Assembly: GCF_000682775.1 (NCBI RefSeq)
Contig: NZ_AWFI01000001.1
Location: forward strand, 186,001-250,000
Direction: 5' to 3'
Length of the DNA: 64,000 nucleotides
DNA from: Hyphomonas sp. L-53-1-40
Lineage (GTDB): Bacteria; Pseudomonadota; Alphaproteobacteria; Caulobacterales; Hyphomonadaceae
In this document: one piece after another, positions 25,448-36,076 of the stretch
How the letters are laid out: the number at the start of each line of letters is the position of its first letter
How positions within the stretch are numbered: the stretch's first letter is position 1
Translations under genes and position numbers: made by a program
Notes under the pieces: model-generated
Told to the model about the DNA's origin: nothing
Database searches by the model: none
Seen by the model: only the letters and a program-made list of their open reading frames with translations

Positions 25448-26416
25448 CTATTCCGCTGCAACGGCTTCGGCGTGGGCCTCTTGTTCAGAGAGGAAGCGCT
25501 CGGCTTCGAGCGCCGCCATGCAGCCCATGCCAGCAGCCGTGACAGCCTGGCGATAGGTCTCGTCTGTGACATCGCCCGCTGCGAATACGCCGGGGATTTC
25601 CGTCGCGGTCGAGTCTGGCGCCGTGATCAGATAGCCATTGTCCTTCATCTCCAGCTTGCCCTTGAACAGCTCGGTCGATGGAGCGTGGCCGATGGCAATA
25701 AAGACACCGTGGACGGGCAGGTCTGTGGTCTCGCCAGTCTCGACATTCTTGATGCGCGCGCCGGTAACGCCAGCCGGGTCGCCGCCGCCGAGGACTTCGT
25801 CGAGCACGCTGTTCCAGATGACTTCGACCTTCGGGTTCTTGAACAGGCGGTCCTGCAGGATTTTCTCCGCACGGAAGCCTTCGCGGCGGTGCACGACCGT
25901 GACCTTGGACGCAAAATTGGTGAGGAACAGGGCCTCTTCAACGGCCGTATTGCCGCCGCCGACGACGAGCACTTCCTTGCCGCGATAGAAGAAGCCGTCA
26001 CAGGTGGCACAAGCGGAGACGCCGAAGCCCTTGTATTTCTCTTCGCTGGGGATGCCGAGCCATTTGGCCTGTGCGCCCGTGGAGATGACAACGGAATCCG
26101 CCGTGTAAGTGGTGCCGCTCTCGCCGACGGCCTTGAACGGGCGCGAGGAGAAGTCGACTTCGGCGATATGATCATTGATCACGTTTGCGCCCATGGCTTC
26201 GGCGTGTTCCTGCATCTTCACCATCAGTTCCGGGCCCTGGATCTCGGTGAAGCCGGGATAGTTCTCGACCTCGGTCGTGATGGTCAGCTGGCCACCGGGC
26301 TGCATGCCGGTCACCACGGTCACATCGCGCATGGCGCGCGCGCCATAGACGGCGGCAGTCCAGCCAGCGGGGCCAGAGCCGATGATCAGGATTTCGGTGT
26401 GTTTCGTGTCAGCCAT
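25448..26416 (-). CDS. trxB: Thioredoxin reductase
   Basis: A 322-residue FAD/NADPH disulfide oxidoreductase that reduces thioredoxin. FAD-binding GSGPAGWTAA near the N-terminus, the redox-active CATC in ACATCDGFFYRG (about residue 138), the NADPH motif GGGNTAVEEAL and the C-terminal FAD motif GVFAAGDVTDETYRQAVTAAG (read in two parts) are all present. The start at 26416 is preferred; ten extra in-frame codons lie upstream. Intact and of normal length. Confidence 0.96.
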   Translation of the reverse strand: MADTKHTEILIIGSGPAGWTAAVYGARAMRDVTVVTGMQPGGQLTITTEVENYPGFTEIQGPELMVKMQEHAEAMGANVINDHIAEVDFSSRPFKAVGESGTTYTADSVVISTGAQAKWLGIPSEEKYKGFGVSACATCDGFFYRGKEVLVVGGGNTAVEEALFLTNFASKVTVVHRREGFRAEKILQDRLFKNPKVEVIWNSVLDEVLGGGDPAGVTGARIKNVETGETTDLPVHGVFIAIGHAPSTELFKGKLEMKDNGYLITAPDSTATEIPGVFAAGDVTDETYRQAVTAAGMGCMAALEAERFLSEQEAHAEAVAAE

Positions 26417-26502
26417 TGCGAAGGATCCGCCATCTGTTCTTGTCATGTCGGCCCGGCATATGGGGCCTGCGGAATGAGCCTTAAAGTGCTGCGGGCATCA
26501 TA

Positions 26503-27465
26503 TCAATGTGAACACTGCCCGGCGGGGCCCAAAGCCCCGTTATTGCCGTCGCAGACGACTTCCACCGTGGCATGGGAGACATCGAACCGGTCAGCGAGGC
26601 GGGCCTTTACCGCGCGGCGCAGCTGGTCAGGATCGGCGCCAGGGGCGGCGGTGACTTCCAGCGTGATCAGGGGCTTGGATTCGGTCAGGGCCCAGGCATG
26701 GAAATGGGCCACGCTCGCGATGCCGTCGATCTCGGCCAGCAGGTCGGCCTGTATGTCTTCGGGATCGAGCCCGGCAGGCGTGCCTTCCAGAAGGATATGG
26801 CCGGACTTGCGGGCAATGCGCACCCCAGCGACGAGGACCAACAGGGCCACCAGCGCTGACAGGATGGGGTCGGCGGCCATCCAGCCGGTGGTCATGATGA
26901 TGATCGCCGCGCCAATGGCCGCGATCGAGCCGAGCAGGTCGCCCGCGACATGCCAGAGCGCCCCTTGCAGGTTCAGGTCTTCCTTGCTGCCACCATGCAG
27001 GATGGCAAAGGCAAGAATGTTGACGAGCAGGCCGCCCACTGCGACGGCCATCAGCACGCCGCCCATTACATCAACCGGGTCTAGCAAGCGATGGACCGCT
27101 TCCCACATGATCCAGCAGGCCAGGGCGACCAGAAGGATGCCATTGGTAAAGGCGGCGAGAATCTTCATCCGCGCAAAACCGTAGGAGCGCTGCGGGTCGG
27201 CCGGGCGTTCGGCCAGCTTGTACCCCACCCAGGCGAGGGCCAGCGAGCCGGCATCGGTCAGCATGTGCGCGGCATCGGCCAGCAGGGCCAGCGAGCCGGA
27301 GATCAGGCCGCCCGCCACTTCGGCAAACATGAAGGCGGCTGTCAGCAACCCGGCTATGGCGACGCGGCGACGCGAGTCGGCGCTGGTCATGTCGGCATGA
27401 TGCTCATGGCTGTGGCCATGTGCGTGATCATGTTCGTGATGGTGAGAATGGGAGTGATCGCTCAT
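26503..27465 (-). CDS. Cation diffusion facilitator (zinc/cobalt/cadmium efflux)
   Basis: A CDF-family inner-membrane exporter of about 320 residues. A His-rich N-terminal metal loop (SHSHHHEHDHAHGHSHEHH) precedes six TM helices; the transport-site HxxxD pairs are seen in LLADAAHMLTDAG (helix 2) and ALWHVAGDLLGS (helix 5). A C-terminal ferredoxin-like regulatory domain follows (about 225-315). Likely Zn(II)/H+ antiport, as in ZitB/CzcD. An upstream in-frame ATG at 27501 would add 12 residues. Confidence 0.93.
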   Translation of the reverse strand: MSDHSHSHHHEHDHAHGHSHEHHADMTSADSRRRVAIAGLLTAAFMFAEVAGGLISGSLALLADAAHMLTDAGSLALAWVGYKLAERPADPQRSYGFARMKILAAFTNGILLVALACWIMWEAVHRLLDPVDVMGGVLMAVAVGGLLVNILAFAILHGGSKEDLNLQGALWHVAGDLLGSIAAIGAAIIIMTTGWMAADPILSALVALLVLVAGVRIARKSGHILLEGTPAGLDPEDIQADLLAEIDGIASVAHFHAWALTESKPLITLEVTAAPGADPDQLRRAVKARLADRFDVSHATVEVVCDGNNGALGPAGQCSH

Positions 27466-27557
27466 ATCGGCTGTACTGGCGGGTCTGGGGGAAGGGGTCA
27501 ATCGGCCTGTGATAGCGTTGCGTTCGTGACGCTATAGCATCAGCATCGGGCAGGCCG

Positions 27558-28472
27558 TCATTCCGGCAGGTCACTGGCGGGCATGCGCGCTTCGCGGCGG
27601 GTGCGGAACCGGCCTTCAAAGGCGACGACCAGGCAAGCCGTGATGATCACAACCGCGCCGACCCAGAGCTGCCAGCCCGGCATCTCATCGAAGAAAATCA
27701 GGCCGAGCAGGGCGGACCAGACCAGCGAAGTGTATTCCAGAGGGGCCAGCCGCTGCGCCGGGGCGCGGGCATAGGCCAGCGTTGCCAGATACCAGACCCC
27801 ATAGCCGAGCAGGCCAAGCAGCGCGAAGATCGGCAGGTCGGTCCAGTCCGGCGCGCCGAACAAGCCGAACGTGACCGGCAGCATGGCCAGCGCGGGCACG
27901 ATATTGGTGAACAGCGCAATCGTGGTGGCGTCCTCGATCAGCGCGCGCATGCGCAACAGGACGAGCACAAACGCGTAGCCGATGGTTGAGCTGAACAGCG
28001 CGATCAGGCCCAGCGTCTGGTTGTCCGCGCCTTCGCCCGCGCCGGACTGGCCAGAGAGGGCAAAGGCGACGCCCGCAAAGCCCAGCAGGGTGGCGCCCGC
28101 GGCAACAGGGCTGATCTTCTCCCCCAGCAGGAGGCGCGCGACCGGCGCAACCAGCAGCGCCGCCGTGAAGCCGAGCGTCGTGGCCACGGCCAGAGGCAGC
28201 TGGGTGAGGGCATAGAAGAAGGTGACCGCGCAGAACAGTTGCAGCAGGCCGCGCAATGTGTGGAACCGGATTGCCGCCCAGCCGGGCACAGGCTTGCGCT
28301 GGGCCAGGAAGACCGCAAAGGCGATCACCGTGCCGAACAGGAAACGCCAGGCCACCAGATGCTGCAGCCCCGCATCGGGCGCAACGCCCTTCACCAGCGC
28401 GTCGACGCCCGTGCCGACAAGGATGGCAAAGGCGGCGATCAGCATGGGGGCGGAGAGGAGGCGGGCGGTCAT
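27558..28472 (-). CDS. DMT/EamA family transporter
   Basis: A 304-residue protein with about ten hydrophobic helices arranged as two repeats, the second beginning near residue 155, as in EamA-type drug/metabolite transporters. The glycine-rich, Pro-containing helix LGFAGVAFAL and the terminal IFFDEMPGWQLWVGAVVI are typical. Substrate unknown; such proteins export amino acids or other metabolites. Confidence 0.88.
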   Translation of the reverse strand: MTARLLSAPMLIAAFAILVGTGVDALVKGVAPDAGLQHLVAWRFLFGTVIAFAVFLAQRKPVPGWAAIRFHTLRGLLQLFCAVTFFYALTQLPLAVATTLGFTAALLVAPVARLLLGEKISPVAAGATLLGFAGVAFALSGQSGAGEGADNQTLGLIALFSSTIGYAFVLVLLRMRALIEDATTIALFTNIVPALAMLPVTFGLFGAPDWTDLPIFALLGLLGYGVWYLATLAYARAPAQRLAPLEYTSLVWSALLGLIFFDEMPGWQLWVGAVVIITACLVVAFEGRFRTRREARMPASDLPE

Positions 28473-28630
28473 TGGCCGCGGACCGTAGACCAGCGGTGCG
28501 CGACCGGAAACGGATTATTTCGCCACCATATTTTCGAGACGGTCTGTGTGGCCCTTGGGGCAGGTATGGTATGGAGCGCGAAAGAGGTGGCCGTGACACA
28601 GTGAGCCGCCCGCGAAGGGGAGACGACGAG

Positions 28631-29350
28631 ATGACTGCACCACGCTTGCGCCAATTGGTGATTGCGGCCGAGACGCTGGAGACGGCCGACCGGCTGGGCG
28701 AGTTGCTGGGTCTGGGAGCGCCCTTTATTGATCCGGGCGTGAAGGAGTTCGGTCTTGAAAACCGCGTTTATGCGATTGGCGACCAGTTCCTGGAAGTGGT
28801 CGTGCCGATGACGGACAGCGCGCCCGCGCGCCGCTTCATCGACCGGGGCGGGGAGGGCGGCTATATGGCGATCTTCCAGACGGATGACCTTGAGGGTCTG
28901 CGCACACGCGTGGACGGTATGGGCATTCGCCGGGTCTGGAATATTGACCTGCCGGATATTTCAGCCAGCCATCTGCACCCGGCCGATATTGGCGGGGCGA
29001 TTGTGTCGGTCGACGAGGCGCGTCCGGCAGGCAGCTGGCGCTGGGGCGGGCCGGACTGGCGCGAGCGCGCCGTGGCCGGACGGTTGACCGCGCTGGCCGT
29101 GGAGTCGCCTGAGCCCGAAGCGCTGGCCACGCGTTGGGCCCTGGCATTGGGCCAGACGGTGGACCGTGACAGCATCTTCCTGGCCGATGGCGTGATACAG
29201 TTCCGCAAGGGCGAGACGGAACGGGTGGCCGCCTTTGGCATCCAGACGCCCGATTATGCCGCCGTTCTGGAACGCGCCGGCAAGATGGGGCTGGACGTTG
29301 ACTGGCGCGAAGTGAAGTTTGCCGGGGTGGGGCTCAGCCTTGTGGGGTGA
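28631..29350 (+). CDS. VOC-superfamily (glyoxalase-like) protein
   Basis: A 239-residue protein with two beta-alpha-beta-beta-beta modules of the VOC type (about 6-120 and 140-239). Strand patterns RLRQLVIAAETLE, YAIGDQFLEVVVP and YMAIFQTDDLEGL fit a glyoxalase-like fold. A His in the central strand may be a metal ligand, but a full 2-His-1-Glu site is not obvious. The ATG at 28631 follows GGGGAGACGACGAG; the long open frame upstream is antisense to the transporter and ignored. Function unassigned. Confidence 0.75.
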   Translation: MTAPRLRQLVIAAETLETADRLGELLGLGAPFIDPGVKEFGLENRVYAIGDQFLEVVVPMTDSAPARRFIDRGGEGGYMAIFQTDDLEGLRTRVDGMGIRRVWNIDLPDISASHLHPADIGGAIVSVDEARPAGSWRWGGPDWRERAVAGRLTALAVESPEPEALATRWALALGQTVDRDSIFLADGVIQFRKGETERVAAFGIQTPDYAAVLERAGKMGLDVDWREVKFAGVGLSLVG

Positions 29351-29392
29351 ACCTTTCTTGGGACGCTGAGCTAAAATTCCAGCACCCGTATC

Positions 29393-29460
29393 TCCGGCGC
29401 ATGCCGGAGTCCCGTGCGGGTGGCTTGGGAGAGAGGTCCCGGATCAGGTCCGGGGATGCG
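29393..29460. repeat. Intergenic hairpin and CGGATCA-type dispersed repeat
   Basis: The palindrome TCCGGC-GCAT-GCCGGA (29393-29408) could end transcription of the VOC gene. It is followed at 29438-29460 by CCCGGATCAGGTCCGGGGATG, itself an imperfect inverted repeat. A near copy (CCCGGATCAAGTCCGGGGACG) occurs at 31420-31440, so this is a dispersed intergenic repeat of the genome. Confidence 0.55.
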
Positions 29461-29483
29461 GGTTATGGTCGAATTGATCCGTC

Positions 29484-30146
29484 TCAGGACGTATCGGGAT
29501 TTTCCCGCACGGCGGCTTCATGCAGCTCTGTCAGCGTCGCCTGTTCGGCCTGTGTCACCGGCAAGCGTTTGAAGGCGGGCGGCAAGGCGCGGGCGATGAC
29601 CGGGCGCGGGCCGGCCAGAAGGCGGCGCATCGCCTCAACATAGCGGGGCAGGTTTTCCAGTGCATGTTCCAGCGCCAGCAGGCGGCGGACCTGCCGCGTC
29701 GCGGGCAGGATATCGTCCGGTTCAGCCGGATATTCGGACAGGTCTATGGGCGCATCCGCATCGAGGAGGCGAATGCGCGGCCCGGTGCGAAAGCGTTTGG
29801 GCGGCGGCGTTCGAGGCGTTTTGCCGGGCAGGGCTTCACAGAGGCGGAAGTGCGGGGTGGGGAAAAGCGCGCGTTTCGGCGCGGCCTTGCCGGGCGCGGC
29901 ATGCGGGGTTGGATCTGTCTGCGGAGGGGCGGCCAGCGCGCCAAGGTCTGCCGCCATCAAGAGGATCAGGCGGCGCAGCAGTGGCTCGGCATGGGCCAGG
30001 AACCGCGTCAGCTGGCGCAACTGCCAGCGCGCCAGGAAGGGCAGGCAAGGCAGGCGGCCCAGCCCCAGCGCGCGGCGCATGTCGCCGGCCAGCCACTCAA
30101 GGCTGAACCGGGCCGCATGAAACAGAAGGTCCGCAGGCGTGGTCAT
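29484..30146 (-). CDS. Conserved-looking hypothetical protein, Arg/Pro/Leu-rich
   Basis: About 220 residues from the ATG at 30146 (an upstream ATG at 30203 would add 19). The N-terminal 65 residues are helical and basic, the middle is Pro-rich and low in complexity, and the C-terminal 80 residues (DDILPATRQVRRLLALEHAL then LPRYVEAMRRLLAGP) form amphipathic helices. Third-position G+C bias supports real coding. No signal or TM segment, and no family recognised. Confidence 0.55.
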   Translation of the reverse strand: MTTPADLLFHAARFSLEWLAGDMRRALGLGRLPCLPFLARWQLRQLTRFLAHAEPLLRRLILLMAADLGALAAPPQTDPTPHAAPGKAAPKRALFPTPHFRLCEALPGKTPRTPPPKRFRTGPRIRLLDADAPIDLSEYPAEPDDILPATRQVRRLLALEHALENLPRYVEAMRRLLAGPRPVIARALPPAFKRLPVTQAEQATLTELHEAAVRENPDTS

Positions 30147-30318
30147 GCAGGACAGCATGAGGGGGTGGGCTGTCAGACGGATTGGGGGAGCCATGTCCCC
30201 CACCCAGCAGCGGGCGGGCGCTTGCGCCGGGCAGCTTGACCATGGTCAATTCCGGGAGGCGTGGCCCTGATAGGGCTGCGGCGTAGACTCATCACGGCCT
30301 GATAGCGAGGAGTCCCGG

Positions 30319-30441
30319 ATGACCGCCCTCTTCGGGCCGGTCTCAGCCAGCAATCCGCTGTTCATCCTGGCGGTCTGGGCACCGGCGATCAGCGCGGTGG
30401 TGCTGGTGCTGGCGGCCCGTGCCGTGTCGTTAGACGTTTGA
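30319..30441 (+). pseudogene. Possible fragment of a CPBP-type membrane protein gene
   Basis: A 40-residue frame, with NPLFILAVWAPAISAVVLVL in its middle, resembles the first TM helix of CPBP-family intramembrane proteases but stops right after it. The rest of such a gene is absent. Either a truncated remnant or a free-standing one-helix peptide; short length makes both uncertain. Confidence 0.3.
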
Positions 30442-30500
30442 CCTGGCGCATCCGGGTCCCGTAGTCTGCGGGCTGACACAGGATATGGGGACGACTCGAA

Positions 30501-31049
30501 ATGACGATCAGATTTATGGCAGCGCTTGGCGTTGCTGCCGCGCTCGCCGGCATGGCCGCAGCGCAAGGTGCGCTTGGGATTTTTGGCGAAACGGAAGAGG
30601 TTGAACTGGAAGGCCTGAATGTTCGTCCGGGGCTTTACGATGTGACGATCACGCAAACCCAGTCCGGATATGCGAATGGTGAGCGGATCGAGCGGCCCCC
30701 ACAAACCCAGTCCGGGCAGATGTGCATTCGTCCAGAGGGTGATCTCTTGCGGGCGGAGGATTTCAATAGACCTGGCTGTGAAGTCGACACGCGCAGCGTG
30801 GAAGTCACTGGCGTGTATTTCAGCATGAGCTGCAACTTGGGCGGACAGGAGATGGGGGGCCGGTGGAGAATCGGGGTTGGCCACCCGACGAAAATAAGCC
30901 TGGAGCGGGACTATTTCGTCCTGCCCGACGGGCGCATGGCGTCGTCAACATTTTTCGTCGCCGGCAGTCTGCATAGCCAGGAGGATGAAGTCTCAGCGAC
31001 CCTGGAGGTTGAGCAGCTATTCAAGTATGCGGGCGAGTGCCCGGCATAG
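30501..31049 (+). CDS. Secreted DUF3617-like protein
   Basis: A 182-residue protein with an N-terminal signal peptide (FMAALGVAAALAGMAAAQ). The body has GLYDVTITQTQSG, an MCIRPEG cysteine and later SMSCNLGGQ and ECPA, a beta-rich pattern with conserved Cys as in DUF3617 periplasmic proteins of proteobacteria. No function is known for the family. It stands alone, flanked by intergenic repeats. Confidence 0.65.
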   Translation: MTIRFMAALGVAAALAGMAAAQGALGIFGETEEVELEGLNVRPGLYDVTITQTQSGYANGERIERPPQTQSGQMCIRPEGDLLRAEDFNRPGCEVDTRSVEVTGVYFSMSCNLGGQEMGGRWRIGVGHPTKISLERDYFVLPDGRMASSTFFVAGSLHSQEDEVSATLEVEQLFKYAGECPA

Positions 31050-31127
31050 CGATGGATGCGGGGGGGAGCATTATGCGTCATCCCCGGTGCACCTCGTTGC
31101 TTCGTGTCGTGTCGCGGTCGGTCGCCG

Positions 31128-31313
31128 TCAGTCGCCCTTCCGTTCCGGGAGGTTGTCGTGGCGCGTCGAGGCGAGGTCTTCGAGTTCGGACTCGCTCATC
31201 GAATCGTACATGTCTTTCGAGGCGCCTTGCAGGTCGCTGACTTTCGTCTCGCCGCGCTTGGCGGACAGGGCCGCGCCGGCAGCCTTCTGCTGGGCTTCGG
31301 ACTTGGCAGGCAT
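31128..31313 (-). CDS. DUF3008 family small protein
   Basis: A 61-residue hydrophilic protein. The opening PAKSEAQQKAAGAALSAKRG, then LQGASKDMYDSM and SELEDLAST, match the DUF3008 family of small, abundant, Lys/Ala-rich proteins. A GGAG-like site lies a few bases before the ATG at 31313. Role unknown; these resemble stress-associated small proteins. Confidence 0.85.
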   Translation of the reverse strand: MPAKSEAQQKAAGAALSAKRGETKVSDLQGASKDMYDSMSESELEDLASTRHDNLPERKGD

Positions 31314-31418
31314 AAGAGGCTCCTTCTCGCTTAAGGTTTGCGGAAGGAACGGGGGAGCGGGGGATGGGTTCCGGAACTCGCCTCCGCCGCATCTCCGGGC
31401 TTGACCCGCCGCGGGAGA

Positions 31419-31443
31419 CCCCGGATCAAGTCCGGGGACGCGG
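31419..31443. repeat. Second copy of the CGGATCA-type intergenic repeat
   Basis: CCCGGATCAAGTCCGGGGACG, nearly identical to the copy at 29438-29460 and likewise an imperfect palindrome, lies between the DUF3008 gene and the gyrB 3' end. Confidence 0.55.
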
Positions 31444-31491
31444 CGTGTGGGAAGTTGTCAAGCGATGGCGGGTCGTGACCCGCCCTACAGA

Positions 31492-33896
<2,405 letters not shown>

Positions 33897-34082
33897 TTAG
33901 GCGTCCTCATCGATTCGTAAATTCACCTTTGTTTATAGGCGATTGGCGCCAAAAAGGGAAACCCTAAGCTGCGTTTCCGGGGTGGTATTTGGGGGGCAGA
34001 AAACTCTTTTTTATCAATGCGATACAGGCCTTGGCAAATGCGGCTCGCCGTGCTCCGTCCCGATCCGTCCGAAAGGGGGGCG

Positions 34083-34769
34083 TCAGCCAAGGTTTGCGGG
34101 CGTCGGCATGGGGAGAAAATCAGGCAGACGGGCCAGGATCTGAGGGTTTCCTGACACCGTGATTCCGGGCCGTTTGAGCCAGTCAGGCAGGCGGGCGCCA
34201 TTGTAGACAAGCTCTGCAATATCCTCTGTTGAGGCTGTCACCTCGACATCCGGGTCGGGGATCGTGCCACGCGCTGCACTAATGGCCTGCCGGGCGATGA
34301 TGACATGACAGGGCTCGCCCTCCAGCGTCAGGGCAATACGGGCCGTGACGCCTTTCGCCAGGGACGGGTTGAACATGGTCGCGAAGGACATCATCAGGGA
34401 GTTCACGCTCATCGGCCCCGGCCCCTTGAAGGGGGAGCGTACCGCCCAGCGGCCAAGCGTCTGGAAGACGGGTTCCAGTTCCCGGCCCCACTCTGTCAGG
34501 TCATAGACCTGAAACGCGGCGGGGCGCGGCAATTGTCTGCGGACGACGATACCGAGGCGCTCCAGTTCTTCCAGCCGCTGGGTCAGCACATTGGCGCTGA
34601 TCCCGTGCAGGTCGCGCTTGATGTCGGAGAACCGTTTCGGGCCGAGCATGAGTTCCCGCGCGACCAGCAAGGCCCAGCGTTCTCCGATCAGGTCCATGGC
34701 GTGCGCGGCGGCGCAGCCATCATTGTATTGCTTGTTCTTCTCGAGGGGGCGCGGAGTCATGATGGCCAT
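34083..34769 (-). CDS. HxlR-type winged-helix regulator with C-terminal sterol-carrier-like domain
   Basis: About 228 residues. The N-terminal half is an HxlR winged helix: the cysteine in YNDGCAAAHAMDLIGERW, then RFSDIKRDLHGISANVLTQR and LEELGIVVRR-like wing residues. The C-terminal half (about 130-228), with VTARIALTLEGEPCHVII, resembles an SCP2-like ligand-binding fold often fused to this group. It is divergent from the DUF1428 gene, with two tandem operator-like repeats between them, so it probably represses that gene and itself. The start is taken at 34769; ATG 34760 is also possible. Confidence 0.85.
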   Translation of the reverse strand: MAIMTPRPLEKNKQYNDGCAAAHAMDLIGERWALLVARELMLGPKRFSDIKRDLHGISANVLTQRLEELERLGIVVRRQLPRPAAFQVYDLTEWGRELEPVFQTLGRWAVRSPFKGPGPMSVNSLMMSFATMFNPSLAKGVTARIALTLEGEPCHVIIARQAISAARGTIPDPDVEVTASTEDIAELVYNGARLPDWLKRPGITVSGNPQILARLPDFLPMPTPANLG

Positions 34770-34799
34770 TAGATGGTGAGTTGCCTCGACTTTCAACAG

Positions 34800-34838
34800 G
34801 TAGTTATTTTTAATAACATTGTAGTTGTAAATAATAAC
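34800..34838. promoter_or_regulatory. Tandem operator-like repeats between HxlR gene and DUF1428 gene
   Basis: GTAGTTATTTTTAATAAC (34800-34817) and GTAGTTGTAAATAATAAC (34821-34838) share 14 of 18 positions, each is itself a partial inverted repeat (GTTATT/AATAAC in the first), and their spacing is 21 bases, two helical turns. They occupy the A+T-rich divergent promoter region, as expected for an HxlR dimer pair. Confidence 0.65.
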
Positions 34839-34882
34839 CAATTGTGCGACATGGGTTTGGTCGAACACAGGAGAGATGTGAC

Positions 34883-35227
34883 ATGTCATTTGCACAAATC
34901 ATGGTGGCGGCCGTGCCCACCGCAAAGAAGGAAGCCTATCTGGCGCATGCCAAACAGATGCTGCCACTGTTCAGGAAGCATGGGGCACTGGCCGTTGCAG
35001 AGAACTGGGGAGTTGAGGTTCCAGATGGCGAGGTCACGTCTTTCCCCATGGCTGTCAAATGTAAGTCTGACGAGACCGTCGTCGTTTCCTGGATCATCTG
35101 GCCGGACAAAGCCACTCAGGATCAAGCCTGGGAAGACATGATGCCGGAAATGCAGAAGATGGGCGACATGCCGTTTGACGGCAAGCGCATGATCTTCGGC
35201 ACTTTCGACATGGTCCTTGAGGGCTAG
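34883..35227 (+). CDS. DUF1428 family protein
   Basis: A 114-residue dimeric alpha/beta-barrel-like protein of the DUF1428 family. MPEMQKMGDMPFDGKRMIFG near the C-terminus and AWEDMM are typical; VVSWIIWPDKA forms a core strand. Family function is unknown, though members are often induced by stress and controlled by neighbouring regulators, as seems the case here. An AGGAGAG ribosome site lies nine bases before the ATG. Confidence 0.88.
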   Translation: MSFAQIMVAAVPTAKKEAYLAHAKQMLPLFRKHGALAVAENWGVEVPDGEVTSFPMAVKCKSDETVVVSWIIWPDKATQDQAWEDMMPEMQKMGDMPFDGKRMIFGTFDMVLEG

Positions 35228-35233
35228 TCCTGC

Positions 35234-35998
35234 CTAGTCGTCGAAGACCGGCTTGCGCTTTTGCATGAAGGCGGCGGCGGCCTCGGCGAAGTCCGGGGAT
35301 TTGAGTTGTTCGGCGAAGGCCTTGCCTTCGGCTTCCATACGGTCCTTCACGGCGTCGCGATTCATGCGGATCAGCGCCTTGGAGCGGCGAATGGCGGTGG
35401 GCGCGGCGGCAGCCACCTGCTCGGCACAGGCGAGCGCAGCGGCCATCAGGCCCGCATCTGGCACGACGCGAGAGACAAGGCCGCACTCTAGCGCTTCCTG
35501 CGCTGTCAGGATGCGACCCGCCAGCAGGATCTCATTGGCCATGGAATTGCCCACAGACAGCGGCAGGAGCAGCGAGGAGCCGGCCTCCGGCACGAGGCCT
35601 AGGGCGGTGAAAGGCGCGCGGAAGTTGGCGCTCTCGGCCGCATAGGCGATGTCACAGTGCAGCAGCATGGTCAGGCCAACGCCCACGGCGGGGCCGTTGA
35701 CGGCAGCGATCAGCGGCGTCTCGGCGTCGCGGATACCATTCAGGAAGCGTGTAACCGGCGGTTCGCCAGAGGAGCGCTCGGAATCGGAGGCAAAGTCGGT
35801 CAGGTCGTTGCCCGCGGTGAACATGTCGCCTTCGCCGGTGATGATGATGGCGCGGATGGCCTTGTCATCATTGGCAGCGTTGATGGCATCGGCCAGCGCG
35901 CCATACATGGCCTGGGTGAGCGCATTCTTGCGCTCGGGCCGGTTGATGGTGAGCGTCAGGACGCGATTTTCGAGGCTCTGGGTGATGTGGTCAGTCAT
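35234..35998 (-). CDS. Enoyl-CoA hydratase/isomerase
   Basis: A 254-residue crotonase-fold enzyme. The oxyanion-hole segments are visible: GEGDMFTAGNDLTDF (about 55-69) and NGPAVGVGLTMLLHCD (about 100-115); the APFTALGLVPEAGSS segment holds the usual catalytic-loop Glu. Likely acts on short- or medium-chain acyl-CoA in beta-oxidation or a related pathway; precise substrate unassigned. It converges on the DUF1428 gene. Confidence 0.9.
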   Translation of the reverse strand: MTDHITQSLENRVLTLTINRPERKNALTQAMYGALADAINAANDDKAIRAIIITGEGDMFTAGNDLTDFASDSERSSGEPPVTRFLNGIRDAETPLIAAVNGPAVGVGLTMLLHCDIAYAAESANFRAPFTALGLVPEAGSSLLLPLSVGNSMANEILLAGRILTAQEALECGLVSRVVPDAGLMAAALACAEQVAAAAPTAIRRSKALIRMNRDAVKDRMEAEGKAFAEQLKSPDFAEAAAAFMQKRKPVFDD

Positions 35999-36076
35999 GG
36001 GGCGCTCCGCTTCGGGTTTCCTGCAGGGGTGTGCGGGGTCCGGGGCGGAGCGTCAATCTCTGACCGTGCGGGAGTG

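Noticed and set aside
25403-27184. Plus-strand frame of 593 codons across trxB and the CDF gene
   Set aside because: It crosses two well-supported minus-strand genes and shows no family motif.
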